Shown piece by piece: positions 22,662-30,602 of a DNA stretch of 60,472 nucleotides. The first letter of the stretch is position 1. The number at the start of each line of letters is the position of its first letter. Under the pieces are notes generated by a model. The model had not been told where the DNA came from. It searched no databases and worked only from the letters and a program-made list of their open reading frames with translations. Origin of the DNA: Nanohaloarchaea archaeon B1-Br10_U2g21 (lineage in GTDB: Archaea > Nanohalarchaeota > Nanosalinia > Nanosalinales > Nanosalinaceae); the NCBI GenBank assembly GCA_001563915.1, contig LKMP01000004.1, positions 1 to 60,472 of the forward strand. The letters are read 5' to 3'. A program made the translations under genes and the position numbers.

Positions 22662-24914
22662 TTACACCTGTTGGTCTAGCCATTCGTTCCAGCGGTTAAG
22701 AATTCGTTCAGGCTCTTGAGATCCGTATTCTTCATAAACTCTATTAGAAAGCAAATGGAACTTCTGATTAGCTTTTACGACCGTCTCCGCCTCTAGGAGT
22801 TCTGGACTGTCGTGTTCTTCGGCTTTGTCGGCTAAAGTTTGCTTCATTTCTTCTCTCATCTTAATGTTTTGCCAGACAGCTTCCCAGTCATTTTTCCATT
22901 CTCTTACGTTCTCAGCAATTCTGTTAATTATCAGGGATTCTCCATTAAGAAGTTCATCTGTAGGTACAAGCTGGTCTTTTGAGCTATCATAGCGCATTAA
23001 GTCTACGAATGCATTTTCCTCTAATGGATCATTTTGCCATTCTTTTCGTACTTCTGTTATACCTGTCACTCGCCTGTATGTTTGAAGGCCGTCAGGGCTT
23101 TTGATTTTGTTTACGCTCACAACTATGTCTGTAGCCTTGAAGCTGGTTGTTGGTACTCCTAGATCATTTACTACTCTGTCAAATACTGAATATGCGTCTT
23201 CTCCGTGGATAGTTCCTCCTACAAAGTTGGCTACTGCGCCGACACGCATGGCTTCATATAATGCCTGTGCTTCGTCACTTCTTACTTCTCCGATAACTAG
23301 CGCTGAATCTCCCATACGTAAGGAAGTTCGTATTGCATTGTCGGCGGTCATCTCATTTTCCACCTGAGTTATGACTGATCTAGACTTCATACGTTCTATG
23401 TTGTAGCCTAAATCTTTCATCTGGGGGACAGGAAGTTCTAAAGTATCTTCTACAGTTACTAGACGGTGGTTTTTCATTATTTCAAGCATTGAAGCGCTTA
23501 AGATCGATGTTTTACCTGCTCCACGCGTACCAGCGAACAGTACTGATCGATTACCATCCACAATAAATGAGAGCAGGCCAGCTCCAATCGCATTTATGGT
23601 TCCATTACTCACGAACAAAGGTAGTGTCCAGGCTCTGCTTCTATGGCGTCTAAAAGCAAACGCAAGACCTTCTGGAGAAAGATTTTCTTGTATTACTGCT
23701 ACACGCGCTCGTCCTCCTTTGACTTGTGTTTCTGTGTCAAGCACAGGGTTAGCTTCGTCTAGAGGTCTTCCGCTCTGAATTCTGAACTGTGTGGCCCAGG
23801 ATTCTGCTTCGTCTTTTGTAGGTATTAGGTTAGTCTCACATTCTCCGTAGTGTTCGTGGGTAACATAGATTGGAGAACCTCCTATCGGAGAGTTTATGTA
23901 AACGTCTTGGATTTTAGGATCGGCAAGTAAAAGTTCAAGCACGCCCAGACCTGATGTATATCTATTCAGTATTTCGCCTATACTTTCTATCTCTTCTTTT
24001 GAGAGCTGTATATTCATCTGATTTGCAATATCTCGTAGCATGTCTCTACCAATGCTTTCAAAAACCTCTCGCATCCGGTCTGGCTCTGCGAACTCTCCAG
24101 ATTCTGGTTCGTGTGAGGCCATGAATCTTCTCGCTGCGTCAAGCAAATTGTATTTTTCTTCAGGCAGATTGAACTCGGGAGGGTTAACGTGGTATACTGG
24201 TCTCGTTTTTTCAGGAACGTTGTATATTGATACTTCAACTTCTTTACGGCTATAGCGTTCTATTTCTTCTCCTCGCTCGGGAGGGAGTGCCATGTATTTC
24301 GTAAGCATGAAGTTAGGTCTGACCAGCGGGTGGAAGAATTCTCTATATACTTCTCTATCTCCTATATGATGGCCTGTGATGTAGTCTGAGGCCTTCTTTA
24401 TTATCTGAGTGCTTTCTAGTATGTTTAGGACAGGGTTTAGGACATCCTGTATAAAGTATTTTCTGCAGCGACTCTGCTGAGGATATGTTTTATCTTTTTC
24501 TTGTCTAAGATGACGCTTTTTTCGTTTGAGTTCTACGTATGCTCCTACAGGGTCTTGCTTTAGGTTGTTTAATACAGTATTCTGGACTTCGGGTAGTTGT
24601 TCGCTATATAGCTGTCCGCATTTATCATTTCTTACGTTAGTTGAAAGCAGGCCTTTATTTGATATTTCCTGTATCGCAGTAGCAATTTCTTTCAGCAATT
24701 GTACTTGGTCTTCGCTATACTCATAATCTCTGCTTTCAGAGAGTATTAATGATGATGCGTTAGGAACTTCTTGTAATATGTCAACTACGCGAGCCATTAC
24801 TTCGGGATAGTCTTCGATTGAAGCGCCATATATAGAACCGAGAGTATTGACTCTAACAGTTCGAGTATCCTCCTCAAATTCGTAGTCAAATATGTCCTTT
24901 TCTCGTATACTCAT
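22662..24914 (-). CDS. Type IV pilus/archaellum-type assembly ATPase (TadA/PilT family)
   Basis: Secretion ATPase of 750 residues that powers pilin assembly. A long N-terminal region of about 330 residues (domain with CGQ and CRKY) precedes the conserved core. The P-loop GTRGAGKTS is near residue 461, the Asp box is VTVEDTLELP, Walker B is ALVIGEVRSDEA near 535, and the His box is VGGTIHGEDAYS. An additional C-terminal region of about 100 residues follows. It is the first gene of the pilin operon, and its 41-bp upstream gap is shared with a divergent coiled-coil gene. Confidence 0.95.
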   Translation of the reverse strand: MSIREKDIFDYEFEEDTRTVRVNTLGSIYGASIEDYPEVMARVVDILQEVPNASSLILSESRDYEYSEDQVQLLKEIATAIQEISNKGLLSTNVRNDKCGQLYSEQLPEVQNTVLNNLKQDPVGAYVELKRKKRHLRQEKDKTYPQQSRCRKYFIQDVLNPVLNILESTQIIKKASDYITGHHIGDREVYREFFHPLVRPNFMLTKYMALPPERGEEIERYSRKEVEVSIYNVPEKTRPVYHVNPPEFNLPEEKYNLLDAARRFMASHEPESGEFAEPDRMREVFESIGRDMLRDIANQMNIQLSKEEIESIGEILNRYTSGLGVLELLLADPKIQDVYINSPIGGSPIYVTHEHYGECETNLIPTKDEAESWATQFRIQSGRPLDEANPVLDTETQVKGGRARVAVIQENLSPEGLAFAFRRHRSRAWTLPLFVSNGTINAIGAGLLSFIVDGNRSVLFAGTRGAGKTSILSASMLEIMKNHRLVTVEDTLELPVPQMKDLGYNIERMKSRSVITQVENEMTADNAIRTSLRMGDSALVIGEVRSDEAQALYEAMRVGAVANFVGGTIHGEDAYSVFDRVVNDLGVPTTSFKATDIVVSVNKIKSPDGLQTYRRVTGITEVRKEWQNDPLEENAFVDLMRYDSSKDQLVPTDELLNGESLIINRIAENVREWKNDWEAVWQNIKMREEMKQTLADKAEEHDSPELLEAETVVKANQKFHLLSNRVYEEYGSQEPERILNRWNEWLDQQV

Positions 24915-24955
24915 CCTAGCATTATTATTCGCGTTTTGCTAAAATAAAAGATAGG
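24915..24955. promoter_or_regulatory. Short bidirectional promoter of the pilus locus
   Basis: Only 41 bases separate the divergent ATPase gene and coiled-coil gene. The central TAAAATAAAAGA reads TCTTTTATTTTA on the minus strand, about 31 bases before the ATPase ATG. The plus ATG at 24956 lies about 20 bases from the GTTTTGCTAAAAT stretch. Both transcripts must be leaderless or nearly so. Confidence 0.45.
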
Positions 24956-25378
24956 ATGGCCGACCAACAAATAATAAACCAGATAATTGACAGGGTAAAC
25001 GACTTCAACCGAAGAGTCAGAGGCCTAGAAGATGAGATAAGAAACTTGAATGCCCGCGTAAACACTCTAGATGATACAGTACTAGAGAAACACGGGACTT
25101 TAGCTAATAATATCCAAAACCTTGAGGATGAGATGACAGAACTAAGAGACAGAGTGGCTAACATGGAAGTAGATATCAAAGAGATTAACAGAGAAAAAAG
25201 AAAATTTGTTAGCTCTCAAGAGCTAGAAGAAATAGAAAACTACATGGAGCTTATGAACCCATTGAATTCGTCTTTTGTAACGGAAAAACAGCTTAGAGAA
25301 GCCACTTCTGAGGGTCTTTCGCGGGAACAAGTCGAAAAAATAGTAGAGAGAAAGTTAAAAAACAAGGAAACAGAATAG
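24956..25378 (+). CDS. Coiled-coil protein beside the pilus ATPase
   Basis: The 140-residue soluble protein is mostly heptad coiled coil (IIDRVNDFNRRVRGLEDEIRNLNARV...). A C-terminal module, EIENYMELMNPLNSSFVTEKQLRE...REQVEKIVERKL, follows and resembles the family around archaellum accessory proteins ArlC/D/E in layout. Its place next to the assembly ATPase and the similar 25403 gene suggests a cytosolic ring or scaffold linking the motor to other components. This is inference; no enzyme motif is present. Confidence 0.65.
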   Translation: MADQQIINQIIDRVNDFNRRVRGLEDEIRNLNARVNTLDDTVLEKHGTLANNIQNLEDEMTELRDRVANMEVDIKEINREKRKFVSSQELEEIENYMELMNPLNSSFVTEKQLREATSEGLSREQVEKIVERKLKNKETE

Positions 25379-25402
25379 GTAAGTGTAGAGGCCTAGCAAT
25401 AT

Positions 25403-26293
25403 ATGAAATTCAAGCTTTTTGGACGGCTCAGAGATGAAGAAGGATCTACTCCTACACAGAATCAAGGCCGTTCAGGCCAACAGCCTACAGAAGAACCTGG
25501 TTTTTCTGGGGGCAGTTTGGAGAGAACAGTAGAAAACATGTTTCAGCAAGGTTATTCTGAGGAAGAGATTATGGATGAACTTCAAGGCCAATATTCTCCT
25601 ACAGAGATAAGTAGAGCCGTTAATAACGCGGTTACCTCTACTGCAACTCAGGATTCTTCCAGCCCTCAAGCCATGACTCCTTACAGCCAAGATGCAGATG
25701 ATGAAGCTGTAAGCCCTATGGATGAAGGATATAATAAAAGTTCAGAACAAGAACCGCAGCCTCCACAAGAAGAGGCGCTAAATAATCCTGAAAACGGAGG
25801 TTTTAATCAACAAATGAATCAACAAGAGCAGGTTCAACCTCAGCAACAAATACAAGAACCACAACAAGAACAGCAACAGATGCAGCAAAATCTTGGCACA
25901 GTAGATCAAGCTACTGAAGAACTGATAGAAACTATTGTGGCAGAACAGTTTCAGAGAGTAAGTAAAGAGTTTGAAGGCGTATATGAAGAACTTGATATAA
26001 TAGTAGAAGAAGTCGAAGATCTTGAAGAACGAGTTAAAGAACTTGAGATAAGAGATGATGAAGATCAGCAACAGTTCGTTCAGAAAGTTGATGAAATGGA
26101 AGATCATATAGATGCTTATCAGTCTCGCATAGGAGGGCTTGAAAAAGCATTTCAGCAAGTTCTTCCATCGCTAGTTGAGAATGTAAAAGACTTGACATCT
26201 CTTGTGCAAGAAATCAAGAGTGAGAGAGGTATAGAGACTGAGACTCAACTTGAGTCTGACGATGTGGGAGATATAGATATGAGCGACTGGTAA
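25403..26293 (+). CDS. Gln-rich linker plus coiled-coil pilus-accessory protein
   Basis: The 296-residue protein has a basic start, MKFKLFGRLRDE. Then comes a compact helical module around residues 35-70 (ENMFQQGYSEEEIMDELQGQYSPTEISRAVNNAV). A Gln/Pro-rich linker of about 60 residues (QQMNQQEQVQPQQQIQEPQQEQQQM) follows, then a coiled coil (ELDIIVEEVEDLEERVKELE) and an acidic tail. No TM. Probably co-transcribed with the 24956 gene 24 bases upstream. It may be a hub protein for the type IV machine (inference). Confidence 0.65.
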   Translation: MKFKLFGRLRDEEGSTPTQNQGRSGQQPTEEPGFSGGSLERTVENMFQQGYSEEEIMDELQGQYSPTEISRAVNNAVTSTATQDSSSPQAMTPYSQDADDEAVSPMDEGYNKSSEQEPQPPQEEALNNPENGGFNQQMNQQEQVQPQQQIQEPQQEQQQMQQNLGTVDQATEELIETIVAEQFQRVSKEFEGVYEELDIIVEEVEDLEERVKELEIRDDEDQQQFVQKVDEMEDHIDAYQSRIGGLEKAFQQVLPSLVENVKDLTSLVQEIKSERGIETETQLESDDVGDIDMSDW

Positions 26294-26294
26294 A

Positions 26295-26798
26295 TTAGTT
26301 GGCGGTTATATACACAACAGCTAAAATAAAGCCTAATAATAATACAGGCATTAAAATATCATCTACAATATCAGCATCTATTTCTACGCTTTCTACTACT
26401 CCAGTAAAACCAAAACTAGTTGCTAACACTGCGATAAGGCCTATCCCAAGTATCAATCCTCCTGCAGCCAGAGGCATGTTTCTCTCAAAATCTGTCATTG
26501 AATCTAAATCTATTCCTGCTACCGCCATCACTATCAAGAATCCTAGCGCCACAAATGATGCAAATGCAAGTACAGCAGCAAAGTTGGTGAATAAGGTTTC
26601 AGGTATAGCGAAAGCCACTCCGCCTATAGCTAGGAAAGAGAATGTAACAGCAACTGCGCCATTAATACTTGGCTCATCAAAAACGTCATATTTCTGGAGT
26701 ACTCCATATGTAAACGCTAGTAGCAGCAACCAGGGGAAAAAAAGATGGAATAATCCTGCTTCGGACATAAAGGCGACCATTTCAGCGAAAAAACTCAT
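26295..26798 (-). CDS. Multi-TM membrane protein, paralogue of the next gene
   Basis: The 167-residue protein has about five TM helices. The motif LFFPWLLLLAFTYGVLQKYDVFDEPSINGAVAVTFSFLA aligns with LVLPFVLSYVVFFLALKQVDLFSEDKHAALIAIISAFFT of the 26802 gene, so the two are paralogues. It ends in the membrane (VLLLGFILAVVYITAN). No enzyme motif is visible. It is the last gene of a four-gene minus-strand unit. Confidence 0.65.
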   Translation of the reverse strand: MSFFAEMVAFMSEAGLFHLFFPWLLLLAFTYGVLQKYDVFDEPSINGAVAVTFSFLAIGGVAFAIPETLFTNFAAVLAFASFVALGFLIVMAVAGIDLDSMTDFERNMPLAAGGLILGIGLIAVLATSFGFTGVVESVEIDADIVDDILMPVLLLGFILAVVYITAN

Positions 26799-26801
26799 TT
26801 T

Positions 26802-27386
26802 TTAACCTCCGCCGCTTCCGCCTCCTCCAAACAGCCATTCTACTCGTTCTCCAACGCTAGGACCACTATTATCGTTGCCGTCATCTTTCAAGGTCCAAGC
26901 TAGGACTCCAGCTATCAATAAAAGCCAGATAAGCCCTGTATCAATTAATATTGGCCATAGATCTGATAAATCGTATTCTCCAACTTCTACAGTTTCAGGG
27001 CCTAGCCCTCCTGCAGTGAAGAATGCGGAAGCCACAATAGATATTATTAATAAGACTCCTAGAGGGCTCCGTAAATCGCCTCTACTCCACCCAAATAGGC
27101 CTACAAGAACCATAAGGCCGACTATTCCAACTATACCAATTGTAAGTCTTCCGAAGTAGTCTATGAAGAACTGCTGGTAGAACGGGTTTACAGCTATAAA
27201 CTGTGCTGTAAAGAAAGCAGATATTATAGCTATTAATGCTGCGTGTTTATCCTCGCTAAATAAATCTACTTGTTTTAATGCCAGGAAGAATACTACATAA
27301 GATAGTACAAAAGGTAGCACCAATGTAAAGAAATCTAGCTGGGCCATAGTTTCAAGGAGGGTTGAAAATCCTTCAGCTTCTGTCAT
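26802..27386 (-). CDS. Multi-TM membrane protein with Gly-rich tail
   Basis: The 194-residue protein has five or six TM helices and a Gly/Ser tail (WLFGGGGSGGG). It is related to the 26295 product over the first TM pair and the following K-x-V-D-L-F-x-E-D loop. It lies 3 bases upstream of its paralogue and 6 bases downstream of the 27393 gene. It may be part of a membrane complex encoded by the four genes; the reaction is unknown. Confidence 0.65.
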   Translation of the reverse strand: MTEAEGFSTLLETMAQLDFFTLVLPFVLSYVVFFLALKQVDLFSEDKHAALIAIISAFFTAQFIAVNPFYQQFFIDYFGRLTIGIVGIVGLMVLVGLFGWSRGDLRSPLGVLLIISIVASAFFTAGGLGPETVEVGEYDLSDLWPILIDTGLIWLLLIAGVLAWTLKDDGNDNSGPSVGERVEWLFGGGGSGGG

Positions 27387-27392
27387 TAACAG

Positions 27393-27656
27393 TTAATCCC
27401 TCTGATCCCTTTGTTCAAGGTAGTACGAAAGCTTCCTGTTCATTAGCCACAATTCTCGGCCGATTATCATCAATGCAAGCATCGTTATCCAAGGAAAAAT
27501 CACTCTTCCAAAGGATATTATATCCCAATCTGCAGTAGAAACGAATAAGACCCACGCAGTTACCGATATGGCACCCAGTGAGAGTATAATTATAGCAAGT
27601 TCATCTGCAATATTTTCAAGTTCATACATGTAGCGGTGTAGTTTATCTCGATTCAC
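27393..27656 (-). CDS. Small two-TM protein
   Basis: The 87-residue protein has an amphipathic charged N-terminus (NRDKLHRYMYELENIADELA), two TM helices (residues 20-40 and 48-66) and a basic, tyrosine-containing C-terminal helix (REKLSYYLEQRDQRD-like). It is placed between the 46-residue peptide gene and the paralogous membrane pair. Function unknown; tight spacing suggests one complex. Confidence 0.6.
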   Translation of the reverse strand: MNRDKLHRYMYELENIADELAIIILSLGAISVTAWVLFVSTADWDIISFGRVIFPWITMLALMIIGRELWLMNRKLSYYLEQRDQRD

Positions 27657-27657
27657 G

Positions 27658-27798
27658 TTACATCATCCCCATTCCCATACCGCCTCTTCTCATTTTACGT
27701 TTCATCATAGTTGTTCCAGCCAAGTACCCTATAACAGCACCTGCTATTAATATATCAATATTAGTTACGGCCCGATCAATTATTTGTTCTGCTGGCAT
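27658..27798 (-). CDS. 46-residue membrane peptide with Met/Gly-rich tail
   Basis: The frame reads MPAEQIIDRAVTNIDILIAG...GYLAGTTMMKRKMRRGGMGMGMM: one TM helix, then a Lys/Arg patch and a Met-Gly repeat. The basic tail should lie in the cytoplasm. The ATG follows AGAGGG, and the TAA is 1 base from the next ATG. A TTTAAA box lies upstream at 27838. First gene of the four-gene unit. Met-rich tails sometimes bind copper, but there is nothing else to support that here. Confidence 0.6.
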   Translation of the reverse strand: MPAEQIIDRAVTNIDILIAGAVIGYLAGTTMMKRKMRRGGMGMGMM

Positions 27799-27837
27799 CT
27801 ATATTTTCCCTCTACAGTTGTAAGTTGATTACTTTCG

Positions 27838-27844
27838 TTTAAAT
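27838..27844 (-). promoter_or_regulatory. Box A of the four-gene membrane unit
   Basis: ATTATTTAAAC on the minus strand, about 42 bases before the ATG at 27798. The short leader contains AGAGGG as ribosome-binding site. Confidence 0.45.
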
Positions 27845-27875
27845 AATTAGGGCGGCTTTGACAGCTGAGAAAGGG

Positions 27876-29474
27876 TTAGGACAAGCTGTCGATGTATCTT
27901 TTTACCCATTTCTCAAAAGTGTAGTATCTATAGGCCTCCCAAAAGTTCAGCTGATTTTTCTTGAGCTTTGATAAGATTTTATTAGAATCATATAATTTTC
28001 TTGACTGAAATTCGCGGCTTTCAAAAGTAGTCTCCAGTTCTTGAAGGATGGAGGGCGTATAGTATCTGTTATCTGTATGGATAAAACCAGTCTTCTTCTT
28101 TCGCTGATAAATAGGCTGAGGTAAATCTTCTCTAAATATATCTCTCAAAACTTTCTTGTTTCTTCCACTTCCGAAATGCGATAATGGATTAATATTATCT
28201 GTCTTCAACTTAATAGACTTTGATAGAAAAGCTGCTTTAGCCTCATGACTATGTTTCTTAGAATTTTTAGATATGGACCTTAGAATATGGGGGAAAGAAA
28301 AACTTTCCAGATGAGTTTTTCGAGCCTCTTCAAGGCTTTCAGGTCTTTCATAAGACAGGTCTTCAACGCAGTAATGAGAAATTCTCGGATTCTGAGGTTT
28401 ATAGAGTCCACCTGTTACTAATCTAATTACTTCTCGTTTTTGAAAACTATTTAACTGACTTCTATATTTCAAAAAAGCGCTCATACCTTCTATTACGCCT
28501 TTAGCAAGCTTTTCGCGTATGTAATAAGGAATAAATTTAGGATAGCCATAGAAAAATTCGTCTGCTGCAGATCCATGAACTAGGATTGAGTCTCCTTTTT
28601 CTTCTTGCAGTTTTCTGTAGAACTGATCTTGTGCTTGAACTGCTAGCATTCCTGTGGGCTCTTCTTGGTGTTCGAGACTTTCTGATATGCCATGAAAAAG
28701 TCTATCAACCGAAAATTTGAAGATTTCAACGTCTATTCCGTATTTTTCCTCCACTAATCTAAAGAATCTTTCATCTCCCGTTTTCTTATCAAAAGAAACA
28801 TGAACGAACTCAGCATTTTTGTTTGCAGACATTGAAGCTACTATTGAAGAATCAAGTCCGCCGCTTATAGGACATATAAATTTTTCTTCAGGGAGTTTAC
28901 GTCTTATTTCTTCTCTAACTGTTTCATCAATGTTGCGGCTATCTCTAAGAGTGTAATCGGGTCTAAACACTTTCAACTTATTTTTAGAAAATTTTATTGC
29001 TTCTCGTGGTTTTAATCTTTTAATATTCTTGAAAAATGTTTCTCTCCGATGGTCTACACGTCCAGTATGCAGGTAATCCAAAGCTACGTTTCTATTCAAA
29101 TTTGCTTGATTGTAAAATTGGATTAATGGTTTAATACGATCAGAAATGGCTATTTCACCTTTTTTCTCTACGTAATATATCGGGCGAGAGCCAAAAATAT
29201 CTCTATAAAGAGTAATGCCTTTTTTCTCTATGATTAAGGCCATGTAGTTGTCTTCTAAGCGTGTAGTGAAGTCTGAGTCCTTATACTCTGTCAGTTTAGG
29301 GAGAAGAGCTGTATCAAGATCAGTTAAAACTATTTGGTTTTCAAGCTCTATCTTATTAAGGTCCTCGTAGCATATCGTGAAACCATACTGCTCTAATGTT
29401 ATATTGTCATTGTTGAGGCAGATTTCTGCGTTACTAGAATTATTGAAAGAGTTTGAACTTAGTAAAAAGACCAT
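27876..29474 (-). CDS. Asparagine-synthetase-like enzyme lacking the glutaminase Cys
   Basis: The 532-residue protein has the AsnB architecture. An N-terminal Ntn-like domain is recognisable by YMALIIEKKGITLYRDIFGSRPIYYVEKKGEIAISDRIKPL. The synthetase domain has the pyrophosphatase loop CPISGGLDSSIVAS (near residue 203), HVSFDKKTGDE and LVHGSAADEFFYGYPK. The Cys2 nucleophile essential for glutamine hydrolysis is missing (it begins MVFLL). It should still adenylate a carboxylate but must use ammonia or another amine. Lasso-peptide cyclases have lost Cys2 in the same way. It lies 35 bases after an ATP-grasp gene. Substrate unknown. Confidence 0.85.
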   Translation of the reverse strand: MVFLLSSNSFNNSSNAEICLNNDNITLEQYGFTICYEDLNKIELENQIVLTDLDTALLPKLTEYKDSDFTTRLEDNYMALIIEKKGITLYRDIFGSRPIYYVEKKGEIAISDRIKPLIQFYNQANLNRNVALDYLHTGRVDHRRETFFKNIKRLKPREAIKFSKNKLKVFRPDYTLRDSRNIDETVREEIRRKLPEEKFICPISGGLDSSIVASMSANKNAEFVHVSFDKKTGDERFFRLVEEKYGIDVEIFKFSVDRLFHGISESLEHQEEPTGMLAVQAQDQFYRKLQEEKGDSILVHGSAADEFFYGYPKFIPYYIREKLAKGVIEGMSAFLKYRSQLNSFQKREVIRLVTGGLYKPQNPRISHYCVEDLSYERPESLEEARKTHLESFSFPHILRSISKNSKKHSHEAKAAFLSKSIKLKTDNINPLSHFGSGRNKKVLRDIFREDLPQPIYQRKKKTGFIHTDNRYYTPSILQELETTFESREFQSRKLYDSNKILSKLKKNQLNFWEAYRYYTFEKWVKRYIDSLS

Positions 29475-29509
29475 TAATACGGTAAACTAGTCTTTAATAG
29501 TTTATATCT

Positions 29510-30550
29510 CTAGACCTCTGCGGCACTAACGGATTTAGTTTCGGGATGTGGGCTCCCATGGTCACTTTCAATAGATGCTAATACATCGTCTATTAACTCG
29601 CCACTGGACTCGTGGTAATCTGTTCCGCAAGTAGGATTATTTTCATATATGATAACTTCCTCAGGAGTTTTTACGTAGTCAATAGCGGTAAAGTCTAAGC
29701 CTTCTGCTGCACGACTAACTGCTTTAGCTTCGATATCATCTAATTCTGAGCCGTCTACATATTGCCCTCCTTTAGCAAGATTAGTCGCTAATTGCTCATT
29801 ATTTTGGCGAGTAGTTGTTGCAACTACTGAGCCTCCGGCTATGTAGGCTCTTCTATCTTCGTATTCGTCTTTCGTGTCGTGAGGTATATATTCTTCTATA
29901 ATGCCGTCTTCATACTCATCTAGAAATCTGTCAATCTCGTCTTCTGAATGTAGTTTTGTGACGCCATCGCCGCCTGAGCCGTCAACAGGTTTACCGACTA
30001 AGACTCTGTCTTTAGCTATCTCATAAGCTTCATTAGGATTATACTGTTCTACCGTCCTGGCATTATCAAGTCCGGATAGCTGGTGTTCTAATAAATCAAC
30101 TGTTAGGTCTTTTTGGTCATGTAGTGCTGATAGAAGAGGATCGTTCAGTAGCTGAAGGTCATGTTCGTTTTGGAGCCTGTATAGATTATTAAACGCCTCT
30201 AAAACAGGGTCTTCATCATCTATATGAGGTTTTTCGTTATTAAAAAGGCTTCTTATTAATTTATCTAGCTCTGTTCTATTTCTATTGTTTAGAAAATTCT
30301 TATGTCTGTATAAGAACTTCTTACCGTTTATTTTTGCGCCAAGTTCATCTATTTCATCTTCTTCAAGTCCTGTAAGGTCATTAAAGCCTAGAGATTTGAT
30401 GTTAAGATCTTCTTGATCGGCTTTCTTAGTTATTCTTCTTCTTGTTCGCATATCTCTTTCGCCGCCATATATTAGGTCGGCATCTTCTAGAAGTCCTTCT
30501 TCAAGGATTAAGTCGTGGCTATTCTGCATCAGACTTTTGAACATAGTCAT
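29510..30550 (-). CDS. ATP-grasp ligase-like protein (RimK/D-Ala-ligase fold)
   Basis: The 346-residue protein has an N-terminal alpha/beta part followed by an ATP-grasp core: the Gly-rich loop GKPVDGSGGDGVTKL (near residue 190), EDGIIEEYIPHDTKDEYEDRRAYIAGGSVVA with the purine-contacting segment, and YENNPTCGTDYHES with the metal-binding Glu and Asn near 305. ATP-grasp enzymes join a carboxylate, as acyl phosphate, to an amine or thiol. Together with the Asn-synthetase-like enzyme downstream it may form amides on a peptide, protein or small molecule (inference). A second, distant ATP-grasp gene is at 41550. Confidence 0.8.
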   Translation of the reverse strand: MTMFKSLMQNSHDLILEEGLLEDADLIYGGERDMRTRRRITKKADQEDLNIKSLGFNDLTGLEEDEIDELGAKINGKKFLYRHKNFLNNRNRTELDKLIRSLFNNEKPHIDDEDPVLEAFNNLYRLQNEHDLQLLNDPLLSALHDQKDLTVDLLEHQLSGLDNARTVEQYNPNEAYEIAKDRVLVGKPVDGSGGDGVTKLHSEDEIDRFLDEYEDGIIEEYIPHDTKDEYEDRRAYIAGGSVVATTTRQNNEQLATNLAKGGQYVDGSELDDIEAKAVSRAAEGLDFTAIDYVKTPEEVIIYENNPTCGTDYHESSGELIDDVLASIESDHGSPHPETKSVSAAEV

Positions 30551-30602
30551 TACTTGTGAGTCATAACTTTAAATGTCTTTTTGGACAATGAAGGACAGTA
30601 GA

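Noticed and set aside
25778-26158. Minus-strand Phe/Leu-rich ORF that looks like a membrane protein
   Set aside because: It is the antisense of the Gln/Glu-rich linker of the 25403 gene; CAA/GAA codons read as TTG/TTC.
26299-26805. Long plus-strand ORF antisense to the 26295 membrane gene
   Set aside because: It is the complementary frame of a hydrophobic gene with a strong match to its paralogue on the minus strand; composition (Thr/Ser/Pro-rich) is typical of shadow ORFs.
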